Made by a program: the position numbers and the translations under genes. A stretch of DNA of 64,000 nt from Spirochaetia bacterium (lineage in GTDB: Bacteria > Spirochaetota > UBA4802 > UBA5550): positions 335,086-399,085 of the forward strand of contig VFJS01000003.1 in assembly GCA_009885955.1 (NCBI GenBank), given 5' to 3'. This document shows, piece by piece, positions 53,688-61,730 of the stretch. Position 1 is the first letter of the stretch. The number at the start of each line of letters is the position of its first letter. The notes beneath the pieces were generated by a model. It was not told the DNA's origin. It searched no databases and saw only the letters and a list, made by a program, of their open reading frames with translations.

Positions 53688-54509
53688 ATGTTTCACAGGA
53701 AACCGGCTGTTGCAGGAACATTTTATGCATCCAACAGAGAACATCTGAGGATGGAGATAGGTGAATACCTGGGGGAGGCGGCAGGAAAGAAACCCGACGG
53801 CGAAGTTGTGGGCCTCATATCGCCCCATGCAGGCTATATCTATTCCGGGCCCGTGGCTGCCTATTCATATAATCTGCTTAAAGATTCCGGAGCGGACCTT
53901 GCCGTGATTCTTGCCCCGTCGCACCGGAGCCGCTTTGACGGCGCCTCGGTAATTCCCGAAGGGGTCTATGAGACCCCGCTGGGCAATGCGGAGATAGACG
54001 CGGAAGCCGGGGGCCTCCTTGCGGAAAAACCGGGATTCGGCTTCACAAAGGACGTTCATATGCCCGAGCATTCACTGGAGGTGCAGGTCCCCTTCCTCCA
54101 GTCCGTACTTGGTACATTCAAGATACTCCCGGTCATCATAGGCACGGTAAACCTTGAACGCTGCAGGCTCATAGCAAAGGGAATAAGCGACGTGCTCCAT
54201 TCAATAAACAGGAGGCATGTGGTGGTCATCTCCACAGACCTGTCGCATTATCATCCCTATAATAATGCAGTGGAAATCGACAGCCTGTTCATAAAGAGCC
54301 TCGTGACCTTTGACGAGGAAGAGGTGAAAAGGGTGCTGGAGAGCAGGAAGGCAGAGGCTTGCGGGGAGGGGCCGGTACTCACCGGCATGGTTCTCTGCAG
54401 GGAACTTGGAGGAAAAAGGGTTGAGGTTCTTAAATATGCAAATTCAGGTGATACGGCCGGAGACAGGAGCCAGGTGGTGGGGTATCTCTCGGCTGCTATA
54501 ATGAAATAA
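53688..54509 (+). CDS. MEMO1-family protein (AmmeMemoRadiSam system protein B)
   Basis: 273 residues. FHRKPAVAGTFYASN, LISPHAGYIYSGPVAAYSY, ILAPSHRSRFDGASV and the EHSLEVQVPFLQ plus VVISTDLSHYHPYN blocks match the MEMO1/DUF52 family, related to LigB dioxygenases. In bacteria this gene often accompanies an AMMECR1 gene and a radical SAM gene. Function in bacteria is not firmly known. The AMMECR1 gene follows, but the radical SAM partner is not in the window. Confidence 0.9.
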   Translation: MFHRKPAVAGTFYASNREHLRMEIGEYLGEAAGKKPDGEVVGLISPHAGYIYSGPVAAYSYNLLKDSGADLAVILAPSHRSRFDGASVIPEGVYETPLGNAEIDAEAGGLLAEKPGFGFTKDVHMPEHSLEVQVPFLQSVLGTFKILPVIIGTVNLERCRLIAKGISDVLHSINRRHVVVISTDLSHYHPYNNAVEIDSLFIKSLVTFDEEEVKRVLESRKAEACGEGPVLTGMVLCRELGGKRVEVLKYANSGDTAGDRSQVVGYLSAAIMK

Positions 54510-54540
54510 ATTAAATTTGATATATTGGATCGGGAATGTA

Positions 54541-54710
54541 AAAAAGAGAATTTTGCCACAGAGGCACAGAGACACAGAGATATTTTAATTAATTTTAATA
54601 ATTTTGAAAATTTTCATCAATTTATTGACACTACTTTATTAATAAAAAATATTGATATTAAATTTTTTTGTACTCTATTAACTCTGTGACTCTGGGGCTG
54701 ATTTTTTAAA
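54541..54710 (-). repeat. Family A inverted repeat, copy 5 (reverse)
   Basis: Left arm GAGAATTTTGCCACAGAGG and right arm CTCTGTGACTCTGGGGCTGA then TTTTTT. The same orientation as copy 4; the two flank the MEMO1 gene. AT-rich non-coding centre. Confidence 0.75.
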
Positions 54711-54752
54711 CAGTTAAAGTCTAATCTGGAAGATAAATATTCGAGGTACATT

Positions 54753-55319
54753 ATGGTTGAGTTAAACAGGGAACAGCAGGTGACGCTTTTAAAACTTTCA
54801 AGGAGGACCATTTCCGCGGCCCTTTCTCTGGAGTTCGATTCAGGAGAACTGGATCTTGGCGATGAGATCTTCACCACCAGGTGCGGGGCCTTTGTCACCC
54901 TCCATATTAGCGGGAAGCTCAGGGGGTGTATCGGGAATATCATAGGGGTAAAGCCCATTCCTGAAACAATCGTGGAAATGTCGAAGTCCTCGGCATTCAA
55001 AGACCCCAGGTTTAAACCCCTCACAAGGGATGAATTCCCTTTGATCGATATAGAGATTTCAATCCTCAGCCCCATAGAGGTGCTGAAAGACCCGGGGGAA
55101 ATTGTTGTGGGAAGGGACGGTCTGATTATATCAAGGGGTTACAATTCCGGGCTCCTGCTGCCCCAGGTGCCGGTGGAGCAGGGATGGGACAGGAATACAT
55201 TTCTTGAGCATACCTGCTACAAAGCCGGGCTGCCGGCGCACGCGTGGAAGCTTGAAGGCACAAAGATAGAAAAATTTTCAGCGCAGGTTTTCGGCGAAAA
55301 GGGGCTGGGGCTCATCTAA
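54753..55319 (+). CDS. AMMECR1-domain protein (AmmeMemoRadiSam system protein A)
   Basis: 188 residues. GAFVTLHISGKLRGCIGNI (the LRGCIG signature), FKDPRFKPLTRDEFPLIDIEISILSPIE and the GLIISRGYNSGLLLPQVPVEQGWD block are diagnostic of AMMECR1. The C-terminus TCYKAGLPAHAW is also conserved. Role unknown; the partner MEMO1 gene is just upstream, separated by family A copy 5. Confidence 0.9.
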   Translation: MVELNREQQVTLLKLSRRTISAALSLEFDSGELDLGDEIFTTRCGAFVTLHISGKLRGCIGNIIGVKPIPETIVEMSKSSAFKDPRFKPLTRDEFPLIDIEISILSPIEVLKDPGEIVVGRDGLIISRGYNSGLLLPQVPVEQGWDRNTFLEHTCYKAGLPAHAWKLEGTKIEKFSAQVFGEKGLGLI

Positions 55320-55326
55320 AAAAGAA

Positions 55327-55651
55327 TGTACTCACAGATTTCACGGATGAACAATGATAAGAAAGAGATATAAATTTTTTGTTCATTCCGGAATGTTGGG
55401 AAATCGTATAGAGTGTATATTTTTTATTAACATAAAATGCCCTCACCCCCATCCCCTCTCCCGAATAGGGCGAGGGGTGTGTAGCAATAAAGTTAATGCT
55501 AAAGAGCCCTCGCCCTACCGGGAGAGGGCGCGCAGAGCGCGGTGAGGGCATGGAGTTTAAGAAAAAATTATTATATTTTCCCAACAATATGGGAAGACCC
55601 AATTTATTTTTTAATAATAATTAAAAAATCCGTGTGAATCCGTGAGCAAAT
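55327..55651. repeat. Family B repeat, copy 5, with family C nested inside
   Basis: Outer B arms ACTCACAGATTTCACGGATG (55329-) and AATCCGTGTGAATCCGTGAG (55627-), and inside an intact family C element 55439-55551 with GCCCTCACCCCC at one end and GGTGAGGGCAT at the other. It fills the 375-base gap before the lipoprotein gene. Confidence 0.7.
55439..55551. repeat. Family C inverted repeat, copy 2 (intact)
   Basis: GCCCTCACCCCCATCCCCTC ... GGGAGAGGGCGCGCAGAGCG ... GGTGAGGGC. GC-rich stem able to form a strong hairpin; matches the split copy at 15.3-15.5 kb including the GCGCGCAGAGCGCG segment. Confidence 0.75.
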
Positions 55652-55694
55652 ATTATTAGCTGAGCAGTTACTATTTTGTAAATAACGAGGAACG

Positions 55695-56132
55695 ATGAAC
55701 AGGTACAGATTTTTTATTATATGTATATTATTACTTTCATGCAGGGCGAAGGAGAAATTTCTCGAGCCGGAGTTTGTTTTAAATAAATGGGCGAAAGCGA
55801 CCCAGACGCTTAATTACACCGATTACCAGAAGTCCGAGGCCTTTCCGAAAAAACCCGATGTATTCCGCGAGATGTATCAGGAATATTATCTTGCCGATAT
55901 GTCCGTGGGAAAGATAGAAGATTTTGACAGAAAGAAAATTCATAAAGATATTGACGGGAATCAATATTATGGAAGAGATGTTATTTTCCAATGCGCCGAA
56001 ATTAATAGGAAGATCGGGAAGCCGGTTAATCTATTAAAAGGGTCGGTTATTTTTATCAAATATATTGACGGGCCCAGGAAGGGTGAGAGCTGGCTCATGA
56101 TGAACAGGACCCTTATCAGGGTTAAGATCTGA
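55695..56132 (+). CDS. Small lipoprotein, unknown function
   Basis: 145 residues. Signal peptide with lipobox LLSC (Cys 16: MNRYRFFIICILLLSC). The mature part is polar with no recognised motif (FREMYQEYYLADMSVGKIED, YYGRDVIFQCAEINRKIGK). It precedes the lolC/E and lolD genes by 24 bases and is likely in their operon, so it could be a substrate or accessory of lipoprotein release. Confidence 0.65.
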   Translation: MNRYRFFIICILLLSCRAKEKFLEPEFVLNKWAKATQTLNYTDYQKSEAFPKKPDVFREMYQEYYLADMSVGKIEDFDRKKIHKDIDGNQYYGRDVIFQCAEINRKIGKPVNLLKGSVIFIKYIDGPRKGESWLMMNRTLIRVKI

Positions 56133-56156
56133 AGAATTATCACAAAGGTATATGTA

Positions 56157-57461
56157 ATGGGTCTATATGAACTTTTCGTTGGATTGAGATATTTAAAGTC
56201 CAAGAAGGTGCAGGGTTTTATCTCCTTCAATACCATTCTGTCGGTGCTCATCGTTTTTCTCGGTGTATTCATCCTGATCATCGTCATTTCGGTGATGAAC
56301 GGGTTTCAGGCGCAGATAAAGGATAAAATACTCGATGTTGATGCCCACATCACGGTCATGAACTATTACGGATCCAGCAAGGGCGATACCATTTGGGAAT
56401 ACCGCGAGATTGTTAAGAAACTCAAGACCATTAAGGGCGTTGTCACCACCGACCCGTACATTCACGGGCAGGGGCTTATTCGATATAAGAACAACATATC
56501 CTATGTAATGCTCAGGGGAATTGGAACAAAGGGGGGCATGCCCGCCTTTGTGAAGAAATTCATAACCGACGGGGAAAAGGAATTTACTGAAAAGAGCGGC
56601 ATCTATATCGGCGCCGAGATGGCCAGAAACTTCGGGATCAAGATGAATGATGTCATTGAGATCATAGTCCCCAAGGGGAGGCTCACGGCCACCACCGGGG
56701 TTCTCCCGGGGATCGGGAGCTACCATGTAACCGGGTTTTTCAAGACAGGCTATTACGACTTCGATACCAAGCTGATAATGATGTCCCTCCCCCAGGCTCA
56801 GGAACTTTTTTCAGTGGGCGACATAGCCTGGGGCGTCGGTGTAAAGATCGACGATGTCTATAAAATGGACACCATGGCTTCAAAAATAACATCGGCCATC
56901 GGTTTTGAGTATGTTACCATGACTGCCGAGGAGAAGAACCAGAACCTCTTCTACGCATTGAAACTTGAGAAGCTGATCATGATCATCATCCTTTTTCTTG
57001 TAATCATCTCTGCCGGCTTTACTATCATGGGCACCCTGGTCATGGTGGTCATGGAGAAGCGGAAGTCCATCGGCATACTGAAGTCCATGGGTGCACGGCC
57101 GAGATCAATCATGATCATCTTTGTCCTTGAAGGATTCCTCATAGGGGTAATCGGCACCCTGCTGGGCGTTCTCTTCGGCCTTGCAGCTGCCATAAATCTT
57201 GAGGCAATCATAAAATGGCTTGAAAAGTCGATCAACGCTTTCGGACAGCAGGCCTACGATTTCCTGAAGCTCGGAATTTTTGAAAAAATTTCCATAGTAC
57301 CGACAAACATCTATTACATCGACTCCATACCTACAGAGGTGAAACCTGAATTCGTGGTTTTCATCTCCATCTTTGCCGTTTTTCTCTCCACCGTGGCAGC
57401 AATTTTTCCTGCGTGGAGCGCTTCGAGGCTGAACCCCGTGGAGACAATCAGGTATGATTAG
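56157..57461 (+). CDS. lolC: Lipoprotein-releasing ABC transporter permease (LolC/LolE family)
   Basis: 434 residues. GLRYLKSKKVQGFISFNTI, then TM1 with ILIIVISVMNGFQAQIKDK, a large MacB-type periplasmic domain, and three C-terminal helices of the FtsX type (TIMGTLVMVVMEKRKSIGILKSMGA, LEGFLIGVIGTLLGVLFG, PAWSASRLNPVETIRYD). Extracts lipoproteins from the inner membrane together with LolD. A single permease is encoded, as in many bacteria with LolF-like systems. Confidence 0.9.
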   Translation: MGLYELFVGLRYLKSKKVQGFISFNTILSVLIVFLGVFILIIVISVMNGFQAQIKDKILDVDAHITVMNYYGSSKGDTIWEYREIVKKLKTIKGVVTTDPYIHGQGLIRYKNNISYVMLRGIGTKGGMPAFVKKFITDGEKEFTEKSGIYIGAEMARNFGIKMNDVIEIIVPKGRLTATTGVLPGIGSYHVTGFFKTGYYDFDTKLIMMSLPQAQELFSVGDIAWGVGVKIDDVYKMDTMASKITSAIGFEYVTMTAEEKNQNLFYALKLEKLIMIIILFLVIISAGFTIMGTLVMVVMEKRKSIGILKSMGARPRSIMIIFVLEGFLIGVIGTLLGVLFGLAAAINLEAIIKWLEKSINAFGQQAYDFLKLGIFEKISIVPTNIYYIDSIPTEVKPEFVVFISIFAVFLSTVAAIFPAWSASRLNPVETIRYD

Positions 57462-57472
57462 GGAGATATCGA

Positions 57473-58153
57473 ATGGATAATACACCTCTCATAAAGGGAG
57501 AAAATATTCAGAAAATTTACGGCCGCGGCCGGAGCGCCCTTACGGTGCTCAAGGGAATATCCCTGGAAATTGGAAGCGGAGAAATTTTGGCAATCATAGG
57601 GCCGTCGGGTGCGGGAAAATCAACCTTACTCAATATCATCGGCTGCCTGGACAGCTTAAATGGCGGCAGCCTTGAAATTCTCGGCAGGGATGTATCGGGC
57701 TTTTCCGTTGAAGACCTCTCGGGGTTCAGGAACCGGCACATCGGCTTTATCTTCCAGCAGCACAACCTTCTTCCTGAATTTTCAGCAATTGAGAATATCA
57801 TGATTCCCCTGCTCATCAGGCGCGAGAAAAAAAAGTATGCCAGGGAAAAGGCCATGTCTCTGCTTGAAAAGTTTAACCTTACCGACAGAGCGGCCCACAT
57901 GCCTTCAGAGCTTTCCGTCGGTGAGTGCCAGAGGGTTGCCGTGGCGCGGGCAATTATAGGCGATCCGCAGATAATCCTTGCCGATGAGCCCACCGGCAGC
58001 CTGGACAGGGCGAATTCAATGAACCTGGTGGAGGTCCTATTCAAGCTCTGCAGGGAGAACAGGACGACAATAATAATTGTGACCCATGACCTTCAAATTG
58101 CCTCCCTAACAGAGAGGACCATTTCGCTCCTGGATGGAAAGATTGTTTCATAA
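57473..58153 (+). CDS. lolD: Lipoprotein-releasing ABC transporter ATPase (LolD)
   Basis: 226 residues. Walker A GPSGAGKSTLLNIIG, Walker B ILADEPTGSLD, and LolD-type FRNRHIGFIFQQHNLLPEFSA. The signature motif reads LSVGECQR, with Val in place of the second Gly of LSGGE/LSGGQ. This residue normally contacts ATP phosphate from the opposite subunit, so activity could be reduced, although such substitutions do occur. Eleven bases after the permease gene. Confidence 0.9.
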   Translation: MDNTPLIKGENIQKIYGRGRSALTVLKGISLEIGSGEILAIIGPSGAGKSTLLNIIGCLDSLNGGSLEILGRDVSGFSVEDLSGFRNRHIGFIFQQHNLLPEFSAIENIMIPLLIRREKKKYAREKAMSLLEKFNLTDRAAHMPSELSVGECQRVAVARAIIGDPQIILADEPTGSLDRANSMNLVEVLFKLCRENRTTIIIVTHDLQIASLTERTISLLDGKIVS

Positions 58154-58215
58154 TATCTGCTTGACATATTGCCTGTTTAGCAATAGATTATGTTACATCT
58201 CATAATCGTGAAAAA

Positions 58216-58390
58216 AGCCCTCACCCCTCTTTGCAAACAAGGCTCAATTCAACCCGGAAGAGTGTAAGATGGGGGATAAGGGGATGGTTGAGATATGGGG
58301 ATAATACAGAAGTTGATATATATATTTTTTATGGTAGAATTAAATGATAATTTTTTATCTCCTTATCTCCTCCATCTCCCTATCTCCTGT
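58216..58390. repeat. Family C fragment and family D inverted repeat (copy 1)
   Basis: 58216-58230 is a short family C end (AGCCCTCACCCC). Family D: left arm GGGGGATAAGGGGATGGTTG (58271-) and right arm TCTCCATCTCCCTATCTCCT (58368-). Fills the gap before the PilZ-like gene. Confidence 0.6.
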
Positions 58391-58446
58391 TTCTTATATC
58401 CGGCATGCAGAGTGGCGTGGTTATAAGGTTCTAAAGTGAGAAAACT

Positions 58447-59640
58447 ATGACTGAACAGATAAAGACAATAACAGATAAATCCCAGTTCCAGCTGATCATA
58501 GACAAGTTTTATTCCGGGAAGGAAGTCTTCATCAAGACCAAGAGCGGCAATCTTATACTCCAGTTTCTCGGATATTCCCAGAACCAGGTGGCATTCAGGA
58601 TCCCGCGGGTTCAGAATGTTCCCGAGGCAGTGATAATTTATGCCCGGGCCGGGAATGTCACCATAAACGGCAAGATGAAATACCTTGAGAGAAATGAGGA
58701 TACTTTTATTTTTGAACCCCTCCTGTTCCAGGTATTAACTAGTGTGAGGAAGGAGGACAGGAAGGAGCTTCCATCAGGAGAGGCGAGCAAGAATGTCGTT
58801 TATATAGAAAAGCTGCTCTCCGATTTCATCATTAAAAATGAGCTTTCAATGAACGAAAAAAAGATTGACCAGATACGGGAAATCATCAAATTTGAGCTTA
58901 GCAAGCAGTTCCATCATATATTCACCTATTTCATCCACGAACCGAAAAGCGATTTACGATTCAAGCGCTTTCAGGCCGATATCACCCCCATCTTTATCCC
59001 TGACCTCAACAAGAAAGCCGATGAAAAGCATGAGAAAGATTATAATTTTTACATCAACGAGATATACGCCAAGGATTATAAGCTTTCGAGTAAAAAGGAT
59101 TTAATATCGGAAATATCAATACCCGTACTCATTCGCAACATGTTTCCCTTCGGATACATCCAGGTGAACAATACATCCTCCATGACCGATGGCCATCTTG
59201 CTTCCATGAAAAGAATGGCCCTCATAACGAATGAGCTCTTCCGGAAAAATGGTTTTTTCGTACCCGAGGAGGAAAAGATTCTGGTATCCGACATGTCCGC
59301 CCATGGAATGGGGATTGTGTTCCGGGACAGGAGGATCACCAGGTTTTTCAAGGCCAACAGTTTTGTCAGTTTTGAAATAAAACTTCCCACGGGAAAGAAG
59401 ATTGTTCTGGGAGCAGTTGTAAGGAATGTTGTTTTCAAGGATACCGGCATAATCAGGGCCGGTTTTGAAATCACGGTCATTGACGCCATAAGCGAGGTAC
59501 ATTACGATGAGTACCTGGATATGCTGAAAGTGGAGGATGATAAGAAGGCGGCTGAAGATAACAAAAAAACTGAAGAAACTAAAAAAGCCGACGAGGATAA
59601 AAAGGCTGTTGAAGATAATAAAATGGTTGGTGATAATTAG
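58447..59640 (+). CDS. PilZ-like protein resembling Leptospira DUF1577 proteins
   Basis: 397 residues. N-terminal domain (QLIIDKFYSGKEVFIKTKSG), central helices, and a C-terminal PilZ-like barrel with ILVSDMSAHGMGIVF (the D-x-S-x-x-G motif) and VLGAVVRNVVFKD. The upstream R-x3-R motif needed for c-di-GMP binding is not evident, so nucleotide binding is uncertain. The C-terminal 40 residues are repetitive (DDKKAAEDNKKTEETKKAD) and probably disordered. Overall layout is like the DUF1577 family known mostly from Leptospira, hence useful as a lineage clue. Confidence 0.65.
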   Translation: MTEQIKTITDKSQFQLIIDKFYSGKEVFIKTKSGNLILQFLGYSQNQVAFRIPRVQNVPEAVIIYARAGNVTINGKMKYLERNEDTFIFEPLLFQVLTSVRKEDRKELPSGEASKNVVYIEKLLSDFIIKNELSMNEKKIDQIREIIKFELSKQFHHIFTYFIHEPKSDLRFKRFQADITPIFIPDLNKKADEKHEKDYNFYINEIYAKDYKLSSKKDLISEISIPVLIRNMFPFGYIQVNNTSSMTDGHLASMKRMALITNELFRKNGFFVPEEEKILVSDMSAHGMGIVFRDRRITRFFKANSFVSFEIKLPTGKKIVLGAVVRNVVFKDTGIIRAGFEITVIDAISEVHYDEYLDMLKVEDDKKAAEDNKKTEETKKADEDKKAVEDNKMVGDN

Positions 59641-59682
59641 TAGGCCATACGGGTTTTATGAAATAGATTTAAAAAGAGATGT

Positions 59683-59771
59683 GTAAAAAGTCAGCCACGG
59701 AGACACGGAGACACAGAATTATTTAAGACTATTTCTCAGTGACTCTGCGCCTCTGCGGCAAATTTTTTTTG
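59683..59771 (+). repeat. Family A inverted repeat, copy 6 (forward, short)
   Basis: TAAAAAGTCAGCCACGGAGA then CTCTGCGCCTCTGCGGCAAA and TTTTTTTT. Only about 90 bases, half the usual length. Lies between two convergent genes and could act as a terminator for both. Confidence 0.7.
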
Positions 59772-59789
59772 GTCATCCTCATTGTAAAA

Positions 59790-60950
59790 CTATTTCATCT
59801 TTTTACCCATCATGTAGTTGCCTGAATTCGCCTCGTCTTTAGAGCCGTCCTCATTGTAGAATATCCAGGCATCGGCCCTTCTGTCTGCCATATATTTTCC
59901 TTCAGCCTTAACTTTTCCGCTTGGGTAATATTCCTTTGCCGGGCCGTTTTTTTTGGGATTTTTCAGAAGCCCTGACATCTCATATTCCCCAGTCAGCCTC
60001 CCGTTTTCATAGAACTCGCACCGTCCGCCCACCATGGGGCCTTTCATGGTAAGCTTTTTTTCAACAATCTTGTTCTTGTTGTAGAATGACCAGAGCCCGT
60101 CCTGGGTATTGCTTTTATACTCTCCTTCAGATTCAATGGAGCCTTCGGGGAAGAATGTCTGCCACTTACCCTCCATTTTACCCTCGGCTGAGAATTTTCC
60201 GGTCATTGCCGGCTTCCCGTTATCGTGGTAAAAGCTCCATGTACCCACCCTTTTTCCGCCGGCATAGGATCCGTATGCCTTCTGGTTTCCCGAGGCATGG
60301 TATTCATTACTATTCCCTTCGAGCACATCATCCTTGTAAAAGGAGTTTGTCTTGAGCTTCCCATTGGGGAAATATTCCTTGCTGTTTCCGTTTTTCTTGT
60401 CTTCACGGTAGAGGTCCTCTTTTTTCGGGACACCGTTTGGATGGTATTCCTTGCCTTCACCGTTTTTCTTGTTGTTCAGGTATTCGAATTCGGAAATTTT
60501 TTCCCCCGATTCAACAAAGACGCTCTTTTTCCCAGAGAGGTTATTGTTCACATACCCGGCCTCGGACTGCAGCTTTCCGCTTTCATAGTAGGTATTCACC
60601 TTTCCTTCCATGAGTCCCTTTTTGTAGAGCGATTCAGATTTTTTAGCCCCTTTTTCATAAAAGCCGGTCCAGGAGCCATCTTTTTTATCATCGCTGAATT
60701 CGCCTTCCATTGCAGAGTTTTTAGTCCCTTTCTGATAAAGGACCCACTTGCCGTTCTTCTTTTTGTCAGGCAGGCTCACCTTTCCCGATGCCACCAGGTT
60801 TCCCTCCTCGTCATACATCTCAAGGATGTCTCCCTTCAAGACAGCGGGGTTATGTTTTTTTTCAGGCTCCTTTTTCTTAGGCTCTGCAGTGGCGCAACTT
60901 ATAATGATAAGAGATGAAAGTAATGTAAATATGACTCTTTGAAGACTCAT
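59790..60950 (-). CDS. MORN-repeat lipoprotein (YwqK-like)
   Basis: 386 residues. Lipoprotein signal with lipobox SCAT-type IISC (Cys 19), a polar linker (AEPKKKEPEKKHN) and then about eleven MORN-type repeats of around 24 residues, each reading roughly G-x-W-x-x-Y-x-x-x-G-x-x-x-x-x-G, such as SLYKKGLMEGKVNTYYESGK and SGNQKAYGSYAGGKRVG. These form an extended beta platform. YwqK-like proteins are abundant in spirochaetes; function is unclear. Own promoter upstream at 61029-61057. Confidence 0.85.
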   Translation of the reverse strand: MSLQRVIFTLLSSLIIISCATAEPKKKEPEKKHNPAVLKGDILEMYDEEGNLVASGKVSLPDKKKNGKWVLYQKGTKNSAMEGEFSDDKKDGSWTGFYEKGAKKSESLYKKGLMEGKVNTYYESGKLQSEAGYVNNNLSGKKSVFVESGEKISEFEYLNNKKNGEGKEYHPNGVPKKEDLYREDKKNGNSKEYFPNGKLKTNSFYKDDVLEGNSNEYHASGNQKAYGSYAGGKRVGTWSFYHDNGKPAMTGKFSAEGKMEGKWQTFFPEGSIESEGEYKSNTQDGLWSFYNKNKIVEKKLTMKGPMVGGRCEFYENGRLTGEYEMSGLLKNPKKNGPAKEYYPSGKVKAEGKYMADRRADAWIFYNEDGSKDEANSGNYMMGKKMK

Positions 60951-61028
60951 AAAAAAATTCTCCTTAAAATATTTTTGATAGGTTAGATGTCGAATTCATA
61001 CACGGGAGTATAGAATCGATTGTTTTAT

Positions 61029-61057
61029 ATTTTAAATCCTTTGTATTTTTATGTCAA
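61029..61057 (-). promoter_or_regulatory. Sigma-70 type promoter of the MORN lipoprotein gene
   Basis: Minus strand TTGACA (complement of 61052-61057), 17 bases, TAAAAT (complement of 61029-61034), followed by a leader of about 70 bases with an AAGGAG site. Confidence 0.65.
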
Positions 61058-61400
61058 TATAATTTGTATCTTATAAAGCTGAAACTATTGAAAAAGTCAG
61101 CCACAGACACAAATACTCAGAGCATTTTATAATTTAAATAATATTTTGTATTTGTTGATATATTTTAATGTATATTTATTATATTATGTATAATTATTTT
61201 CCTTTTTCTGTGCCTAGCATATTTACTCTGAGCAAATACGGGTTACTCTGAGCAATGCGATATTTCCATTGCTCAGAGCAATTTATTGAGGTGTTGCTCT
61301 GAGCTTGTTGAAGCGGGCAAATCCACTGCTCAGAGCAACTTATTAAAATATTAGGTACATATGCTCAGAGCACTTTTTTTTATATAATCATACGTAAGAA
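61058..61400. repeat. Family E array with a decayed family A copy
   Basis: Family A-like ends AAAAAGTCAGCCACAGACAC (61091-) and CTGTGCCTAGCA (61208-) enclose AT-rich DNA. Family E copies: 61114-61124, 61223-61235, 61243-61255, 61269-61281, 61294-61304, 61326-61338, 61361-61373. The pair 61243-61281 can form a hairpin (TTACTCTGAGCAATG with CATTGCTCAGAGCAA). Confidence 0.7.
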
Positions 61401-61401
61401 T

Positions 61402-61560
61402 CGGAGATAGGGAGATGGTTGTGATAGGGGGATAATTAATCAAAAATTCAAATTTCTGGGTGATTAGAGGCAATTAAAGTATGCATTTTAAAAAATATGT
61501 CTATTTATAAAAACAAATAATTATCTCCACATCTCGAACATCCCCTTATCCCCCTTTCTT
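61402..61560. repeat. Family D inverted repeat, copy 2 (opposite orientation)
   Basis: Left arm GGAGATAGGGAGATGGTTGT (61402-) and right arm ATCTCGAACATCCCCTTATC (61531-) then CCCCTTTC. The left arm corresponds to the right arm of copy 1 and the right arm to its left arm, so this copy is inverted. Confidence 0.65.
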
Positions 61561-61730
61561 ATAAATTTTCTGGTAAAATATCATCTTTTCTATTACGGGA
61601 GATGGGTTGCTCTGAGCTTGCCGGTGCGGGAAAAACTATTTTTCGAAATCTTCTTATTAAAATTGATGATATACCGATAAGTAAAAAGTACGGGTGTAAT
61701 AGTATTTATCAGTTTTCCTGGAGGGTGCAT

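Noticed and set aside
60225-60917. 230-residue hydrophobic open frame antisense to the MORN lipoprotein
   Set aside because: Antisense of repetitive Lys/Glu/Gly-rich repeats gives Phe/Leu-rich translations that imitate membrane helices; the MORN frame has a promoter, ribosome site and lipobox.
61114-61620. CRISPR array
   Set aside because: The repeats are short palindromes of 11-13 bases with irregular spacing and mixed orientation, and no cas gene is near.
61602-61730. Upstream ATG at 61602 as start of flgN
   Set aside because: It would place a family E repeat in the coding region and add unconserved residues; ATG 61731 has a proper ribosome site.
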